Part shown: positions 8,221 to 16,372 of the stretch, piece after piece
How the letters are laid out: the number at the start of each line of letters is the position of its first letter
How positions within the stretch are numbered: position 1 is the stretch's first letter
Source: an uncultured Alphaproteobacteria bacterium
Lineage (GTDB): Bacteria; Pseudomonadota; Alphaproteobacteria; Rhodobacterales; Rhodobacteraceae
Length of the DNA: 42,793 nucleotides
Reading direction: 5' to 3'
Assembly (NCBI GenBank): GCA_902530595.1
Contig: CACAAX010000012.1
Coordinates: 1 to 42,793 of the forward strand
Position numbers and translations under genes: made by a program
Notes under the pieces: generated by a model
What the model saw: the letters and a program-made list of their open reading frames with translations, nothing else
Told to the model about the DNA's origin: nothing
Database searches by the model: none

Positions 8221-10140
8221 ATGAATAACTTCAGAAACATAGCTTTTTGGCTAATCTTATTCTTCCTTCTAGTCGCTTTATTCAACGTTTTCAGCGGCAA
8301 CACAATAAACAACAAAAGAGAGTTATCTTTTTCTCAGTTTTTGGATCAAGTTGGTTCAGGAAAGGTCTCCGAAGTTGTCCTTGATGGAGAAACCATACAT
8401 GTGAGAGAAGCAGATGGAACAAGATATGAAGTCGTGCAACCACTAGGTACAAACCTAGTAGAAGTTTTAAGCAGATCAGATGTCGAAGTTCGTGCAGTGA
8501 AGCAAGAGAAGTCAGGATTGATGAGCGCGATAAGTGTTTGGTTGCCTTTCATTTTACTGATTGGAGTGTGGCTCTACTTGATGAATAGAATGCAAGGCGG
8601 TGGTCGCGGAGGCGCCATGAGCTTTGGTAAGTCTAAAGCAAAACTTCTAACTGAAAAACACGGCAAGGTTACGTTTAACGATGTTGCTGGTATTGACGAA
8701 GCAAAAGATGAATTGGAGGAAATAGTTGAGTTTTTAAAAGATCCACAGAAATTCGGAAGGCTCGGTGGGAAAATACCCAAAGGCGCGTTACTAGTAGGCC
8801 CCCCTGGAACAGGTAAAACACTATTAGCTAGAGCCATCGCAGGTGAAGCCGGAGTGCCTTTTTTCACTATCTCTGGCTCAGATTTTGTTGAAATGTTTGT
8901 TGGTGTAGGAGCTAGTAGAGTAAGAGACATGTTTGACCAAGCTAAGAAAAATGCACCTTGTATCGTGTTCATCGATGAAATTGATGCGGTGGGGCGTCAC
9001 CGAGGAGCCGGTTATGGTGGTGGAAACGATGAAAGAGAGCAAACTCTTAACCAACTACTTGTTGAAATGGATGGTTTTGAGTCGAATGAAGGAGTTATAT
9101 TGATTGCTGCTACCAATAGACCTGATGTTTTAGATCCAGCGCTTTTGAGACCTGGGCGCTTTGACAGACAAGTCCAGGTACCAAATCCTGATATACAGGG
9201 CCGTACAAAAATATTGAATGTACATGCAAAGAAGACTGTTTTGGGACCAGACATAGATTTAAGAATCATTGCTCGAGGAACACCTGGTTTTTCTGGGGCA
9301 GATCTCGCTAACCTAGTAAATGAAGCAGCATTAATGGCAGCAAGGGCCGGAAAACGATTTGTTGCTATGATAGACTTTGAAAATGCAAAAGATAAAGTCA
9401 TGATGGGCGCAGAGAGACGATCCATGGTGATGACCGATGAAGAAAAGAAATTGACCGCTTATCATGAAGCAGGGCATGCTATCGTGGGTTTAAATGTCCC
9501 TCAGCATGATCCTATACATAAGGCTACTATAATCCCTCGAGGAAGAGCTTTGGGTTTGGTGTTGAGCTTACCTGAACGAGATCAGTTGTCAGTCACTAGA
9601 ACTAAATATAAATCAAAGATAGCAATGGCTATGGGAGGTAAAGTTGCAGAAGAAATGGTTTTTGGACCCGAGAACGTAACATCTGGGGCTAGTTCCGATA
9701 TTCAGCAAATAACTAAAATAGCTAGAGCAATGGTTATGCAATTTGGGATGTCCGATAATTTAGGAAACATCGATTATGCCAACGAACAGCAGACTTATTT
9801 AGGCCCAACAAGTCCGGGCAGTCATCTAGGTCCCGAAACACAAGAAAAGATTGACATTGAAGTAAGGAAGCTCGTCGATGAGGGTTACGCGACTGCAAAA
9901 AATATTTTAAAGAAAGAAAAAAAGAAGCTAGATTTGCTAGCTAATGGCTTGTTAGAGTATGAAACTCTCACAGGAAGCGAAATAACACAGGTGCTTTCAG
10001 GAAAACCACTTAATAGAGATTTGGATGACTTTGATGAACCTGATGATAAACAGAATAAAAATAGTGTAACTTCGATACCAAAAACGGGTACAATTGGTAG
10101 AAAGAAAGGTGGAGGCTTGAAGTCCCAACCACAGTCGTAG
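8221..10140 (+). CDS. ftsH: ATP-dependent zinc metalloprotease FtsH
   Basis: FtsH is the membrane-bound AAA+ protease that degrades unassembled membrane proteins and some regulators. All parts are present in 639 residues: membrane helix 1 (about 8-24), a periplasmic domain, membrane helix 2 (about 103-122), the Gly-rich linker, Walker A GPPGTGKT (193-200), Walker B VFIDEID (249-255), the pore motif FVG (226-228), SRH region [18 protein letters not shown], and the zinc site HEAGH (415-419). The C-terminal tail is basic and Gly/Lys-rich. A 70-base gap follows tilS. ftsH ends one base before rimO on the other strand, with no hairpin between them. Confidence 0.98.
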   Translation: MNNFRNIAFWLILFFLLVALFNVFSGNTINNKRELSFSQFLDQVGSGKVSEVVLDGETIHVREADGTRYEVVQPLGTNLVEVLSRSDVEVRAVKQEKSGLMSAISVWLPFILLIGVWLYLMNRMQGGGRGGAMSFGKSKAKLLTEKHGKVTFNDVAGIDEAKDELEEIVEFLKDPQKFGRLGGKIPKGALLVGPPGTGKTLLARAIAGEAGVPFFTISGSDFVEMFVGVGASRVRDMFDQAKKNAPCIVFIDEIDAVGRHRGAGYGGGNDEREQTLNQLLVEMDGFESNEGVILIAATNRPDVLDPALLRPGRFDRQVQVPNPDIQGRTKILNVHAKKTVLGPDIDLRIIARGTPGFSGADLANLVNEAALMAARAGKRFVAMIDFENAKDKVMMGAERRSMVMTDEEKKLTAYHEAGHAIVGLNVPQHDPIHKATIIPRGRALGLVLSLPERDQLSVTRTKYKSKIAMAMGGKVAEEMVFGPENVTSGASSDIQQITKIARAMVMQFGMSDNLGNIDYANEQQTYLGPTSPGSHLGPETQEKIDIEVRKLVDEGYATAKNILKKEKKKLDLLANGLLEYETLTGSEITQVLSGKPLNRDLDDFDEPDDKQNKNSVTSIPKTGTIGRKKGGGLKSQPQS

Positions 10141-10141
10141 G

Positions 10142-11461
10142 TTAAAACAGGACCCCTTCCAAGTCATATTCGGAAGAGCCTCTAATCTTAACGGTTACAT
10201 GTTCACCTACGCTATAATGAGTTTGTTTTGTTGGAACGGAGACTACGCCGTCTATCTCCGGAGCATCAAAAATTGATCTACATATAAGATGGTCTCTTTC
10301 TACAGAGTCTATAACACAGGTAAATGTTTTACCTACTTTTTCTTTAAGCTTCAACTCGGATAGTTGTTGTGCCCTAGACATAAAACGGTCGTATCGATCT
10401 TGTATTATATCATCGTTAAGGTGACCCTCCATTACGTTCGATCTTGCGCCAGAAACGTCTTCGTATTTAAAGCAACCCACTCGATCAATTTTTGCCTCTT
10501 CTAACCAATCAAGAAGAAAATTAAACTCACTTTCAGTTTCTCCAGGGAAGCCTACGATAAAAGTTGACCTGATACTAAGATCTGGATTAATTGAACGCCA
10601 CTCAGAAATTTGTTCAAGGTCATGCACGTTATTTGACGGCCGAGCCATTCTTTTTAACACATCCGGGTGTGCATGTTGAAAAGGGACATCTAAATACGGC
10701 AAGACCCTATTTTGATCCATAAGAGGTATTAATTGCGTCACATGAGGATAAGGATAAATATAGTGAAGTCGCACCCATACGCCAAGAGACGCAAGCTCGT
10801 TCACTAGATTATAAATATTAGTCTTAAGTTTTCTCCCACTCACGAGTGTCTCTTCAAACTTTAGATCGAGTCCGTAAGCGGAAGTATCTTGCGATATTAT
10901 AAGTAATTCTTTAGTGCCGCTTTCAACTAAATTTTTTGCTTCAGAAAGTATTGAAGTCATTGACCTAGATTTTAAAGGTCCTCTCAAGGAGGGAATTATA
11001 CAAAATGAGCATTTATGGTTACATCCTTCAGAAATTTTTAAATAACTATAATGTCTCGGTGTAAGTTTAACATAAGACGAGGATGGTTTGGCCTCAAATT
11101 GATTGGTTTTTATTGGAACGTTCTCCGTTATTGAATCCAATACTTCATTAAACTTTTGAGGTCCTGTTATGACCATTACATTTGGATGAGACGCTCGGAT
11201 AAATTCTGGTGTTGAGCCTAGACAGCCAGTTACGATTACTTTCCCATTTTTGTTTAAGGCCTCACCAATAGCATTCAAACTTTCAGCTTTTGCTGAGTCG
11301 AGAAAACCACACGTATTAACAACGACTGCATCTGCATTATCGTATGTTGGTGATATTCCATAACCTAATTTTTGAAGCTTGTTTATTAAAACCTCGGAAT
11401 CTACAAGTGCTTTTGGGCAACCGAGACTGACTATACCAATATTAGGGGAGTTTTTATCCAT
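10142..11461 (-). CDS. rimO: Ribosomal protein S12 methylthiotransferase RimO
   Basis: RimO is a radical-SAM enzyme that adds a methylthio group to an aspartate of ribosomal protein S12. The N-terminal UPF0004 domain carries three iron-sulfur cysteines (C15 in SLGCPK, C51 in VNTCGF, C80 in VTGCLG). The radical-SAM cluster is C147-x3-C151-x2-C154 in EGCNHKCSFCIIPSLRG. A TRAM domain fills the last 65 residues or so. The opening IGIVSLGCPKALVDSE separates RimO from the tRNA enzyme MiaB. Length 439 is normal. It starts 7 bases after the stop of the DmdA-like gene, so the two are probably cotranscribed, though no functional link is evident. Confidence 0.96.
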   Translation of the reverse strand: MDKNSPNIGIVSLGCPKALVDSEVLINKLQKLGYGISPTYDNADAVVVNTCGFLDSAKAESLNAIGEALNKNGKVIVTGCLGSTPEFIRASHPNVMVITGPQKFNEVLDSITENVPIKTNQFEAKPSSSYVKLTPRHYSYLKISEGCNHKCSFCIIPSLRGPLKSRSMTSILSEAKNLVESGTKELLIISQDTSAYGLDLKFEETLVSGRKLKTNIYNLVNELASLGVWVRLHYIYPYPHVTQLIPLMDQNRVLPYLDVPFQHAHPDVLKRMARPSNNVHDLEQISEWRSINPDLSIRSTFIVGFPGETESEFNFLLDWLEEAKIDRVGCFKYEDVSGARSNVMEGHLNDDIIQDRYDRFMSRAQQLSELKLKEKVGKTFTCVIDSVERDHLICRSIFDAPEIDGVVSVPTKQTHYSVGEHVTVKIRGSSEYDLEGVLF

Positions 11462-11468
11462 ATTGAGT

Positions 11469-12596
11469 TCATATAAATGGTTTTAGCTTGGAATTAAAGG
11501 GTCTTTCTTTAACAAAAGCATCTCTTAACTTATTATCTATAAGGACCTGGAGCTTGGTCCCCTCGACAGCGTACGCAACATCAACAATGCCAATAGCGAC
11601 ATTCGTATTGAACTCAGACGAGAAAATTCCAGATGTTATTTCTCCCACTTTTTTATTATTAAATATAGGCCAGTGATCATGACAAAACGGTACCTTATCA
11701 CCTTTTATGTCAAAATATCTCAATACTTTTGACGGTCCATTTCTGGCTATATTGCCCAATTCTTCCGAACCAATACACGTCGAATTTGCTCCAATCTCAC
11801 AAAACCTTCCAAGACCGCATTCGAAAGGAGAATTTTGGATTGTCATATCGGATCCATATGATAAAAGGCCAGATTCAATTCTTTCGATCTGGTTGGGACA
11901 GCCTGGTCTAACATTCAAATCCTTCCCATTTATAAACAATTCCTCCCATAGCTCATTAGCATATTCCGTGCCTTCAACATATATTTCAAAACCACCTTGC
12001 TTAGACCAACCAGTTCTAGCAACATTAACAGTGTGTTTTCCAAATTTTAGTTTCCTAAGGTCAAAATAACTGAAGTAGTCCATTTCATTTCCAAATATTC
12101 TTTTCATAAGTAGTCTAGATTTAGGCCCCTGAATTGCCAGAGGCGCAACTGAAGGTTCTGACACCTCAACATTTAATTTCAATGCAGCAGCAATCCCTGA
12201 AACCCACAAAAGAACATCACTATCAGCTATAGAAATCCAGTAACGGTCTTCATCTACTCTTAACAGTACAGGATCATTTATCATGCCCCCATTTTGATTG
12301 ACCATTGGAGCGTAAAGACATTTGTTTGGGTTCATATCCTTTACATTTCTTGGAGTTAAAAGTTCTAATAGCGTTGATGCGTCTTTTCCTACAATCTCAA
12401 CTTGTCTTTGGACGGATACATCCCATACTTGAACTTCACTCTTTAAGTGTCGGCAGTCTTCCTCTGCGTCTTTAAAGATAGTCGGTAAAATCATATGGTT
12501 ATAAACTGTTACACCCTTAACTTGATCTTCTATTTTAGAAGAGAAGGGCGTGCGCCTTATTCTTTTTGTTGGAGTTAAAATTTTACCTTGCAACAC
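11469..12596 (-). CDS. dmdA: DmdA-like DMSP demethylase (GcvT fold)
   Basis: The 375-residue protein belongs to the aminomethyltransferase (GcvT) fold and matches DMSP demethylase more than glycine cleavage T-protein as far as I can tell by eye. DmdA moves a methyl group from dimethylsulfoniopropionate to tetrahydrofolate, leaving methylmercaptopropionate. DmdA-like features are RIRRTPFSSKIE near the start, YNHMILPTIF, VQVWDVSVQRQVEI, INDPVLLRVDEDRYWISIADSD, ARTGWSKQGGFEIYV and GCPNQIERIESGLLSYG followed by ECGLGRFCE. No gcvH or gcvP is nearby. The start is GTG at 12594-12596 or TTG at 12591-12593; an AGGAG just upstream (about 12600-12604) fits the TTG better. Other GcvT-family demethylases cannot be excluded. 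Confidence 0.8.
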   Translation of the reverse strand: MLQGKILTPTKRIRRTPFSSKIEDQVKGVTVYNHMILPTIFKDAEEDCRHLKSEVQVWDVSVQRQVEIVGKDASTLLELLTPRNVKDMNPNKCLYAPMVNQNGGMINDPVLLRVDEDRYWISIADSDVLLWVSGIAAALKLNVEVSEPSVAPLAIQGPKSRLLMKRIFGNEMDYFSYFDLRKLKFGKHTVNVARTGWSKQGGFEIYVEGTEYANELWEELFINGKDLNVRPGCPNQIERIESGLLSYGSDMTIQNSPFECGLGRFCEIGANSTCIGSEELGNIARNGPSKVLRYFDIKGDKVPFCHDHWPIFNNKKVGEITSGIFSSEFNTNVAIGIVDVAYAVEGTKLQVLIDNKLRDAFVKERPFNSKLKPFI

Positions 12597-12637
12597 TTTC
12601 TCCTATCGTAAACAAACTCGAACTCTGATATAAATCA

Positions 12638-12667
12638 TTAATAGAACTATGCAATGGTTTTTATAAT
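12638..12667 (+). promoter_or_regulatory. Possible promoter of aroQ and the nitrile hydratase genes
   Basis: A perfect TATAAT lies at 12662-12667, about 22 bases before the aroQ ATG. A TTAATA at 12638-12643, 18 bases upstream, matches four of six bases of a TTGACA box. This is in the 92-base gap between the divergent dmdA-like gene and aroQ, where promoters for both must lie. The closeness of the -10 box to the ATG would leave a very short leader. I see no clear operator repeat. Confidence 0.4.
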
Positions 12668-12688
12668 ATTGGACGAAGTTTTGTTAAC

Positions 12689-13129
12689 ATGACCAAACAA
12701 AAAAATATCTTAATTTTAAATGGGCCCAACCTGAACCTACTTGGTACAAGACAACCTGAAATATACGGATCTCGAACTCTTGAAGATTTAGAGGAAATGT
12801 GTTTGAGTAAAGGCAAAGCTTGTTCAATGAATATAAAATTTGAACAAAGCAATTCCGAATCGGAATTAGTGACTTTTATTCAGGAGGCAATAAAGACTTC
12901 AGATGGTATAATTATAAATGCTGCTGCATATTCACATACTTCAGTTGCAATCCTCGATGCCTTAAATTCTTTTACTGGGTATGTAATCGAAGTTCATATA
13001 TCTGATATTTCTAAGCGAGAAGAGTTCAGGAAATTCTCATATGTATCTTTGAGGGCGGACTATGTAATTATGGGTAAAGGTCTAGAAGGATATATTGAAG
13101 CATTAGAAAAAATGCAACGAGAACATTAG
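12689..13129 (+). CDS. aroQ: Type II 3-dehydroquinate dehydratase
   Basis: This enzyme turns 3-dehydroquinate into 3-dehydroshikimate in the shikimate pathway. The 146-residue protein opens with ILILNGPNLNLLGTRQPEIYG. The active-site set of the family is in place: R21 and the catalytic Y26, N77 and H83 in NAAAYSHTSVAI, H103 in EVHIS, then R110 and R114 in SKREEFR. The spacing is the same as in well-studied type II enzymes. It lies only 9 bases before the nitrile hydratase alpha gene on the same strand, so this housekeeping gene probably shares a transcript with a nitrile-using module. Serine-rich HISDISKREEF differs a little from the common HLSN-HARE-F form. Confidence 0.94.
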   Translation: MTKQKNILILNGPNLNLLGTRQPEIYGSRTLEDLEEMCLSKGKACSMNIKFEQSNSESELVTFIQEAIKTSDGIIINAAAYSHTSVAILDALNSFTGYVIEVHISDISKREEFRKFSYVSLRADYVIMGKGLEGYIEALEKMQREH

Positions 13130-13138
13130 ATTGAAAAT

Positions 13139-13759
13139 ATGAAAAAAGATAATTTAAAACAATTTTACAAAGAGTTTCCAAGTAATCCAGACGTCAGGGT
13201 TAAAGCTTTGAAGGCGATTTTAGAAAAAGAAGGACTCATTGATCAAAAAGCGCTGGATGAAATTCTCGATACCTATCAGAACAAGGTAGGGCCCTTAAAT
13301 GGTGCAAAAATAGTTGCCAAAGCATGGGCAAACAAAAAGTTTAAAGAGGACCTTATAAATAATACAGATCAGGTGTTAAAGGATATGGATCTTAATGGTC
13401 GTCAAGGTGAACATGTTGTGGTGGTAGAAAATACTGAGACAGTCCATAATCTTATAGTCTGTACCCTTTGTAGTTGTTATCCGTGGCCTTTGTTGGGGCT
13501 ACCACCTAGCTGGTATAAGTCCGATGCCTACCGAAGTCGAGCAGTGAGAGAACCGAGGGCAGTTTTAAGCGACTTTAATGTCAAACTTCCAATATCAAAA
13601 AAAGTTAAGGTTTGGGACTCGACTTCAGAGATACGGTATCTTGTACTGCCACAACAGCCACCTAGTTCTAAGGGATTGAGTGAAAATGAATTAGTGAGTT
13701 GGATTACGCGTGATAGTATGATAGGGACAGGCTTTCCAAAGCCTCCAAAAGGTAAATAA
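13139..13759 (+). CDS. Nitrile hydratase alpha subunit, cobalt type
   Basis: Nitrile hydratase hydrates nitriles to amides in the cytoplasm; the alpha chain holds the metal. The metal-binding motif VCTLCSCYPWP is present with C108, C111 and C113. In this family Thr between the first two cysteines (C-T-L-C) marks cobalt enzymes, and Ser marks iron enzymes. The 206-residue length and the pieces LGLPPSWYKS, YRSRAVREPR and LPQQP match the family. It is followed by the beta gene with a one-base stop/start overlap (TAATG), so the subunits are translationally coupled. Thiocyanate hydrolase gamma chains share the motif, but the full-length beta gene next door argues against that. No amidase gene lies in the window. 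Confidence 0.93.
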   Translation: MKKDNLKQFYKEFPSNPDVRVKALKAILEKEGLIDQKALDEILDTYQNKVGPLNGAKIVAKAWANKKFKEDLINNTDQVLKDMDLNGRQGEHVVVVENTETVHNLIVCTLCSCYPWPLLGLPPSWYKSDAYRSRAVREPRAVLSDFNVKLPISKKVKVWDSTSEIRYLVLPQQPPSSKGLSENELVSWITRDSMIGTGFPKPPKGK

Positions 13760-14427
13760 TGTCTAAAGCGCATGACATGGGTGGTCGGGTAGACCCGCGA
13801 AGAATTGATATCACGTCAAGTAACGCAAATTTTAAGGCAGATTGGGAAAAGGAAGTTTTCGCTATAACTTTAGCTTTGGGTTTTTCGAGTTTATGGAATT
13901 TGGATAGATCTCGGTACGCGCGAGAGTCTTTGGAGCCACAAGACTATCTACAATTTGGTTATTTTGAAAAATGGCTTGCTGGACTGATCAACCTATTGGG
14001 TGAAAACGGTATTATTAAAGATGGGACAGAAAGTGAAGACAATTTTAAGAAAAGCTCTTTTCGCGTTTTAGAAGCAAAAAATGTAAAAAAATTGTTGCAT
14101 ATCGGGGGACCAACCAAGAGAGACAGCACCACAGAAAAAAACTTCAACTTAGGAGAGACTGTTTCCGTAAGAGCTAATAATAGTAATACAAAAGTTGAAA
14201 AAGGTCATACAAGACTACCAGACTATGTAAAGGGAAGAACTGGGAAGGTCATTGCCTATCACGGTAGCCATGTATTTCCAGATGCAAACGCTCATTTTTT
14301 AGGGGAAAGTCCGGAAGCACTCTACTCAGTAGAATTTAAGAGCCAAGATTTATGGGATAAATGTGAGCATGTTGAGGATGCAGTAGTAGTTGATTTATGG
14401 GAAAGTTATCTTGAAAAATTCAATTGA
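13759..14427 (+). CDS. Nitrile hydratase beta subunit
   Basis: The beta chain completes the nitrile hydratase heterodimer. The 222-residue protein starts with the HDMGGR motif typical of beta chains (usually HDxGG). A helical N-terminal domain follows (about 25-110; FKADWEKEVFAITLAL, then YFEKWLAGLINLL). The C-terminal SH3-like barrel lies at about 130-220, with LGETVSVRA, HTRLPDYVKGRTGKV and EALYSVEFKSQDLW. Both halves are present, so it is a true nitrile hydratase beta chain and not one of the split thiocyanate hydrolase chains. It overlaps the alpha gene by one base. The downstream accessory gene overlaps its 3' end by 17 bases if the TTG at 14411 is used. Confidence 0.92.
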   Translation: MSKAHDMGGRVDPRRIDITSSNANFKADWEKEVFAITLALGFSSLWNLDRSRYARESLEPQDYLQFGYFEKWLAGLINLLGENGIIKDGTESEDNFKKSSFRVLEAKNVKKLLHIGGPTKRDSTTEKNFNLGETVSVRANNSNTKVEKGHTRLPDYVKGRTGKVIAYHGSHVFPDANAHFLGESPEALYSVEFKSQDLWDKCEHVEDAVVVDLWESYLEKFN

Positions 14428-14728
14428 TAAATCAATACAATTACCTCAAGGCAGCGAAGTTTTTTCCGCACCATGGCACTGTGAATTATTTGCACTTACC
14501 ATTTCTTTGCATGAAAAAAAAGTTTTCGATTGGGCACTTTGGACTGCCGCGCTGGGTAATAAGCTTAAGGACAAGTCAGTGAGTATGGAAGACGATTTAG
14601 ATTACTATTATGGTAGCTGGCTTGAGGCACTGGAAGAATTGATTTTGAGTAAAAAGATGACTCATCGGGATGATTTCAAAAGAGAAGTTTTGTCCCAAAT
14701 GAAGCATCTCCGAGATGATAACCATTAA
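14411..14728 (+). CDS. Nitrile hydratase accessory (maturation) protein
   Basis: About 105 residues, matching the small accessory proteins (p14K/NhlE group) that help insert cobalt into the alpha chain. The key pattern is FSAPWHCELFALTISLHEKKVFDWALW followed by YYGSWLEALEELIL, split here into motifs at about residues 18-45 and 63-76. It resembles the N-terminal helical domain of the beta chain just upstream, as known for this group. I chose the TTG at 14411 because GGGAAAG lies 6 bases before it; an earlier TTG at 14390 is possible. It ends 7 bases before the convergent meaB-like gene. The function is inferred from family and position. Confidence 0.8.
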   Translation: MKNSIDKSIQLPQGSEVFSAPWHCELFALTISLHEKKVFDWALWTAALGNKLKDKSVSMEDDLDYYYGSWLEALEELILSKKMTHRDDFKREVLSQMKHLRDDNH

Positions 14729-14735
14729 TATAAAG

Positions 14736-15662
14736 TTATCTTAAATCTTTAATAATACGTTTGACAATTTCACTAATATCTTTTTCATTGAAAGTTTCTT
14801 GATTTAGTTTCTCATGTATTTTTTGATCAAATAGGCTCTTTTCTATTTTTTCATAAAGTATTTGACGTACGAACCACAAATAACTTTCTTTGCTTTTCTC
14901 TAATTTTAATCTTTTATCTAAAAAATTTTCAATGTGGGTAATTATTTTAGTATTTTCTTCTCGGTCTTTTTGATTAGTAATCATTATTTCGATATTTTTA
15001 CCATCGGGAGCCTGAGCCATATCAATTATAGACTTTAATTGGTGGAATGTTTGTGCGGATTCTGGTTTGTCGGATTTATTAACTAAGATTAAATCTACTA
15101 TTTCCAAAACACCACCTTTCATCGCCTGGATACTATCTCCGAGTCCTGGGGCCAAAGTAAGAATTGAGAGATCTGCTAGTTTAGTAATATCTGATTCAGA
15201 TTGCCCAACCCCAACAGTCTCAACGAAAATAAAATCAAAGTCGAAAGTGGCCATAACCAGTGATAGAAGAAAGCTTTTGTGAGATATTCCACCCAATGCT
15301 CCATCCGACGATAATGACCTTATAAAGACATTATCATCTGAAGAATGCTGTTCCATTCTAGTCCTATCACCGAGAAGCGAGCCTCCAGAAATTAAGCTGC
15401 TTGGGTCGACAGCAATCACGCCAATTTTCTTTTCTTTCGATCTCAGGATACTTATGAAGCTATTTATCAAACTCGATTTGCCTGCCCCAGGGAAGCCAGT
15501 TACGCCAATTATTGGCGTTGTGCGCTCTGCTTTATTATAAAGCTTCAAGACCAATTCTATTGGATTGTCACTAGTCTCTACATGGGTTAAGAATTTTGAT
15601 AAAGCTAGCCTGTCGCCTGCTTTGAGGTCTTCTATTGTTTGTTGTAACTCCATTGATTTCAT
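14736..15662 (-). CDS. meaB: MeaB/ArgK-family GTPase, chaperone of a B12 mutase
   Basis: MeaB-type G proteins protect and reload adenosylcobalamin-dependent acyl-CoA mutases such as methylmalonyl-CoA mutase. The 308-residue protein has the P-loop GFPGAGKS (56-63), the family stretch DPSSLISGGSLLGDRTRM, ETVGVGQSE (switch region) and NKSD for guanine recognition. It is the last gene of a minus-strand operon after a nitroreductase (23-base gap). No mutase gene lies in the window, so its partner is elsewhere or the link is to the acyl-CoA genes upstream. The older name ArgK (lysine/arginine/ornithine transport ATPase) is misleading. Confidence 0.92.
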   Translation of the reverse strand: MKSMELQQTIEDLKAGDRLALSKFLTHVETSDNPIELVLKLYNKAERTTPIIGVTGFPGAGKSSLINSFISILRSKEKKIGVIAVDPSSLISGGSLLGDRTRMEQHSSDDNVFIRSLSSDGALGGISHKSFLLSLVMATFDFDFIFVETVGVGQSESDITKLADLSILTLAPGLGDSIQAMKGGVLEIVDLILVNKSDKPESAQTFHQLKSIIDMAQAPDGKNIEIMITNQKDREENTKIITHIENFLDKRLKLEKSKESYLWFVRQILYEKIEKSLFDQKIHEKLNQETFNEKDISEIVKRIIKDLR

Positions 15663-15685
15663 AACGAGGTTATTATTTTATTACA

Positions 15686-16372
15686 TCACTTTTCAAAACC
15701 ATAAAATGTAGTAAAATTATCGACTGCTTCACGGTCGGTTCTCCATGAGTTAATAGGATGATTTTCATCAGCATACCCGATACCCATTCCACAAAAGAGC
15801 ATAAATGTGTTATCTACAACAAGGTGTTTGTTTACAGTGGAATGCCACATCGCCCATGCCTCTTGAGCACAACTATGTAAGCCTTTCTCTCTTGCTATTA
15901 ACATAATAGTTTGCAGAAACATTCCAACATCTGACCATTGGGGAGGTCCCATCTTTCTGTCGATGTAAACAAATAGCCCGACAGGGGCACCAAAAAAGCA
16001 TAAATTTTTAGCCAATTGGTTTAACCGTGCGCCCTTATCTTCCCTTGGTATATTTATGCTTTTGTATAAATCTTCGCCACATTTAAAGCGTCGACTTCTA
16101 TAAGGTTCCCAAAGGTTTGGCGGATATACGTCATATTCCGTCTTTTCCCCCATAGGCATATCTGTGATTTTAGATTCAATATCCGAAACTATCTGATCAA
16201 GTTTCTTTCCTGATATTGCATGAATATGCCATGGCTGAAGGTTGCCCCCCGAGGGAGCTTGTTTAGCGACGTCTAAAATTTCCTTGATTAATTCCTTAGA
16301 AACAGGTTTCTCAGTAAATGCTCTGCAAGAAAATCTTGATTTTACAGCTTCTGAAACATACATTTTAGTCAA
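15686..16372 (-). CDS. Nitroreductase-family flavoprotein
   Basis: An FMN-dependent NAD(P)H oxidoreductase of the nitroreductase fold. The N-terminal signature SRFSCRAFTEKPVSKE is followed by EILDVAKQAPSGGNLQPWHI, which contains the usual FMN-phosphate contacts (SR-S-R and PSGGNLQPW). The C-terminal part FCGMGIGYADENHPINSWRT is typical of the group. Length 228 is normal. Its start overlaps the end of the racemase gene by 8 bases, so the two are cotranslated. The natural substrate cannot be told from the sequence. Position in an acyl-CoA operon hints at an enoyl or quinone-type substrate, which is inference only. Confidence 0.88.
   Translation of the reverse strand: MTKMYVSEAVKSRFSCRAFTEKPVSKELIKEILDVAKQAPSGGNLQPWHIHAISGKKLDQIVSDIESKITDMPMGEKTEYDVYPPNLWEPYRSRRFKCGEDLYKSINIPREDKGARLNQLAKNLCFFGAPVGLFVYIDRKMGPPQWSDVGMFLQTIMLIAREKGLHSCAQEAWAMWHSTVNKHLVVDNTFMLFCGMGIGYADENHPINSWRTDREAVDNFTTFYGFEK

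Noticed and set aside
10130-10150. Terminator between the convergent ftsH and rimO genes
   Set aside because: The stops are one base apart and I see no inverted repeat there.
11469-12596. Glycine cleavage T-protein
   Set aside because: No gcvH or gcvP nearby, and the N-terminal and central segments look more like DmdA than GcvT; left as a caveat because I could not run an alignment.
13139-14728. Thiocyanate hydrolase instead of nitrile hydratase
   Set aside because: The metal motif is shared, but the beta gene is full-length with both the helical and the SH3-like half, while thiocyanate hydrolase has these split over two small subunits.
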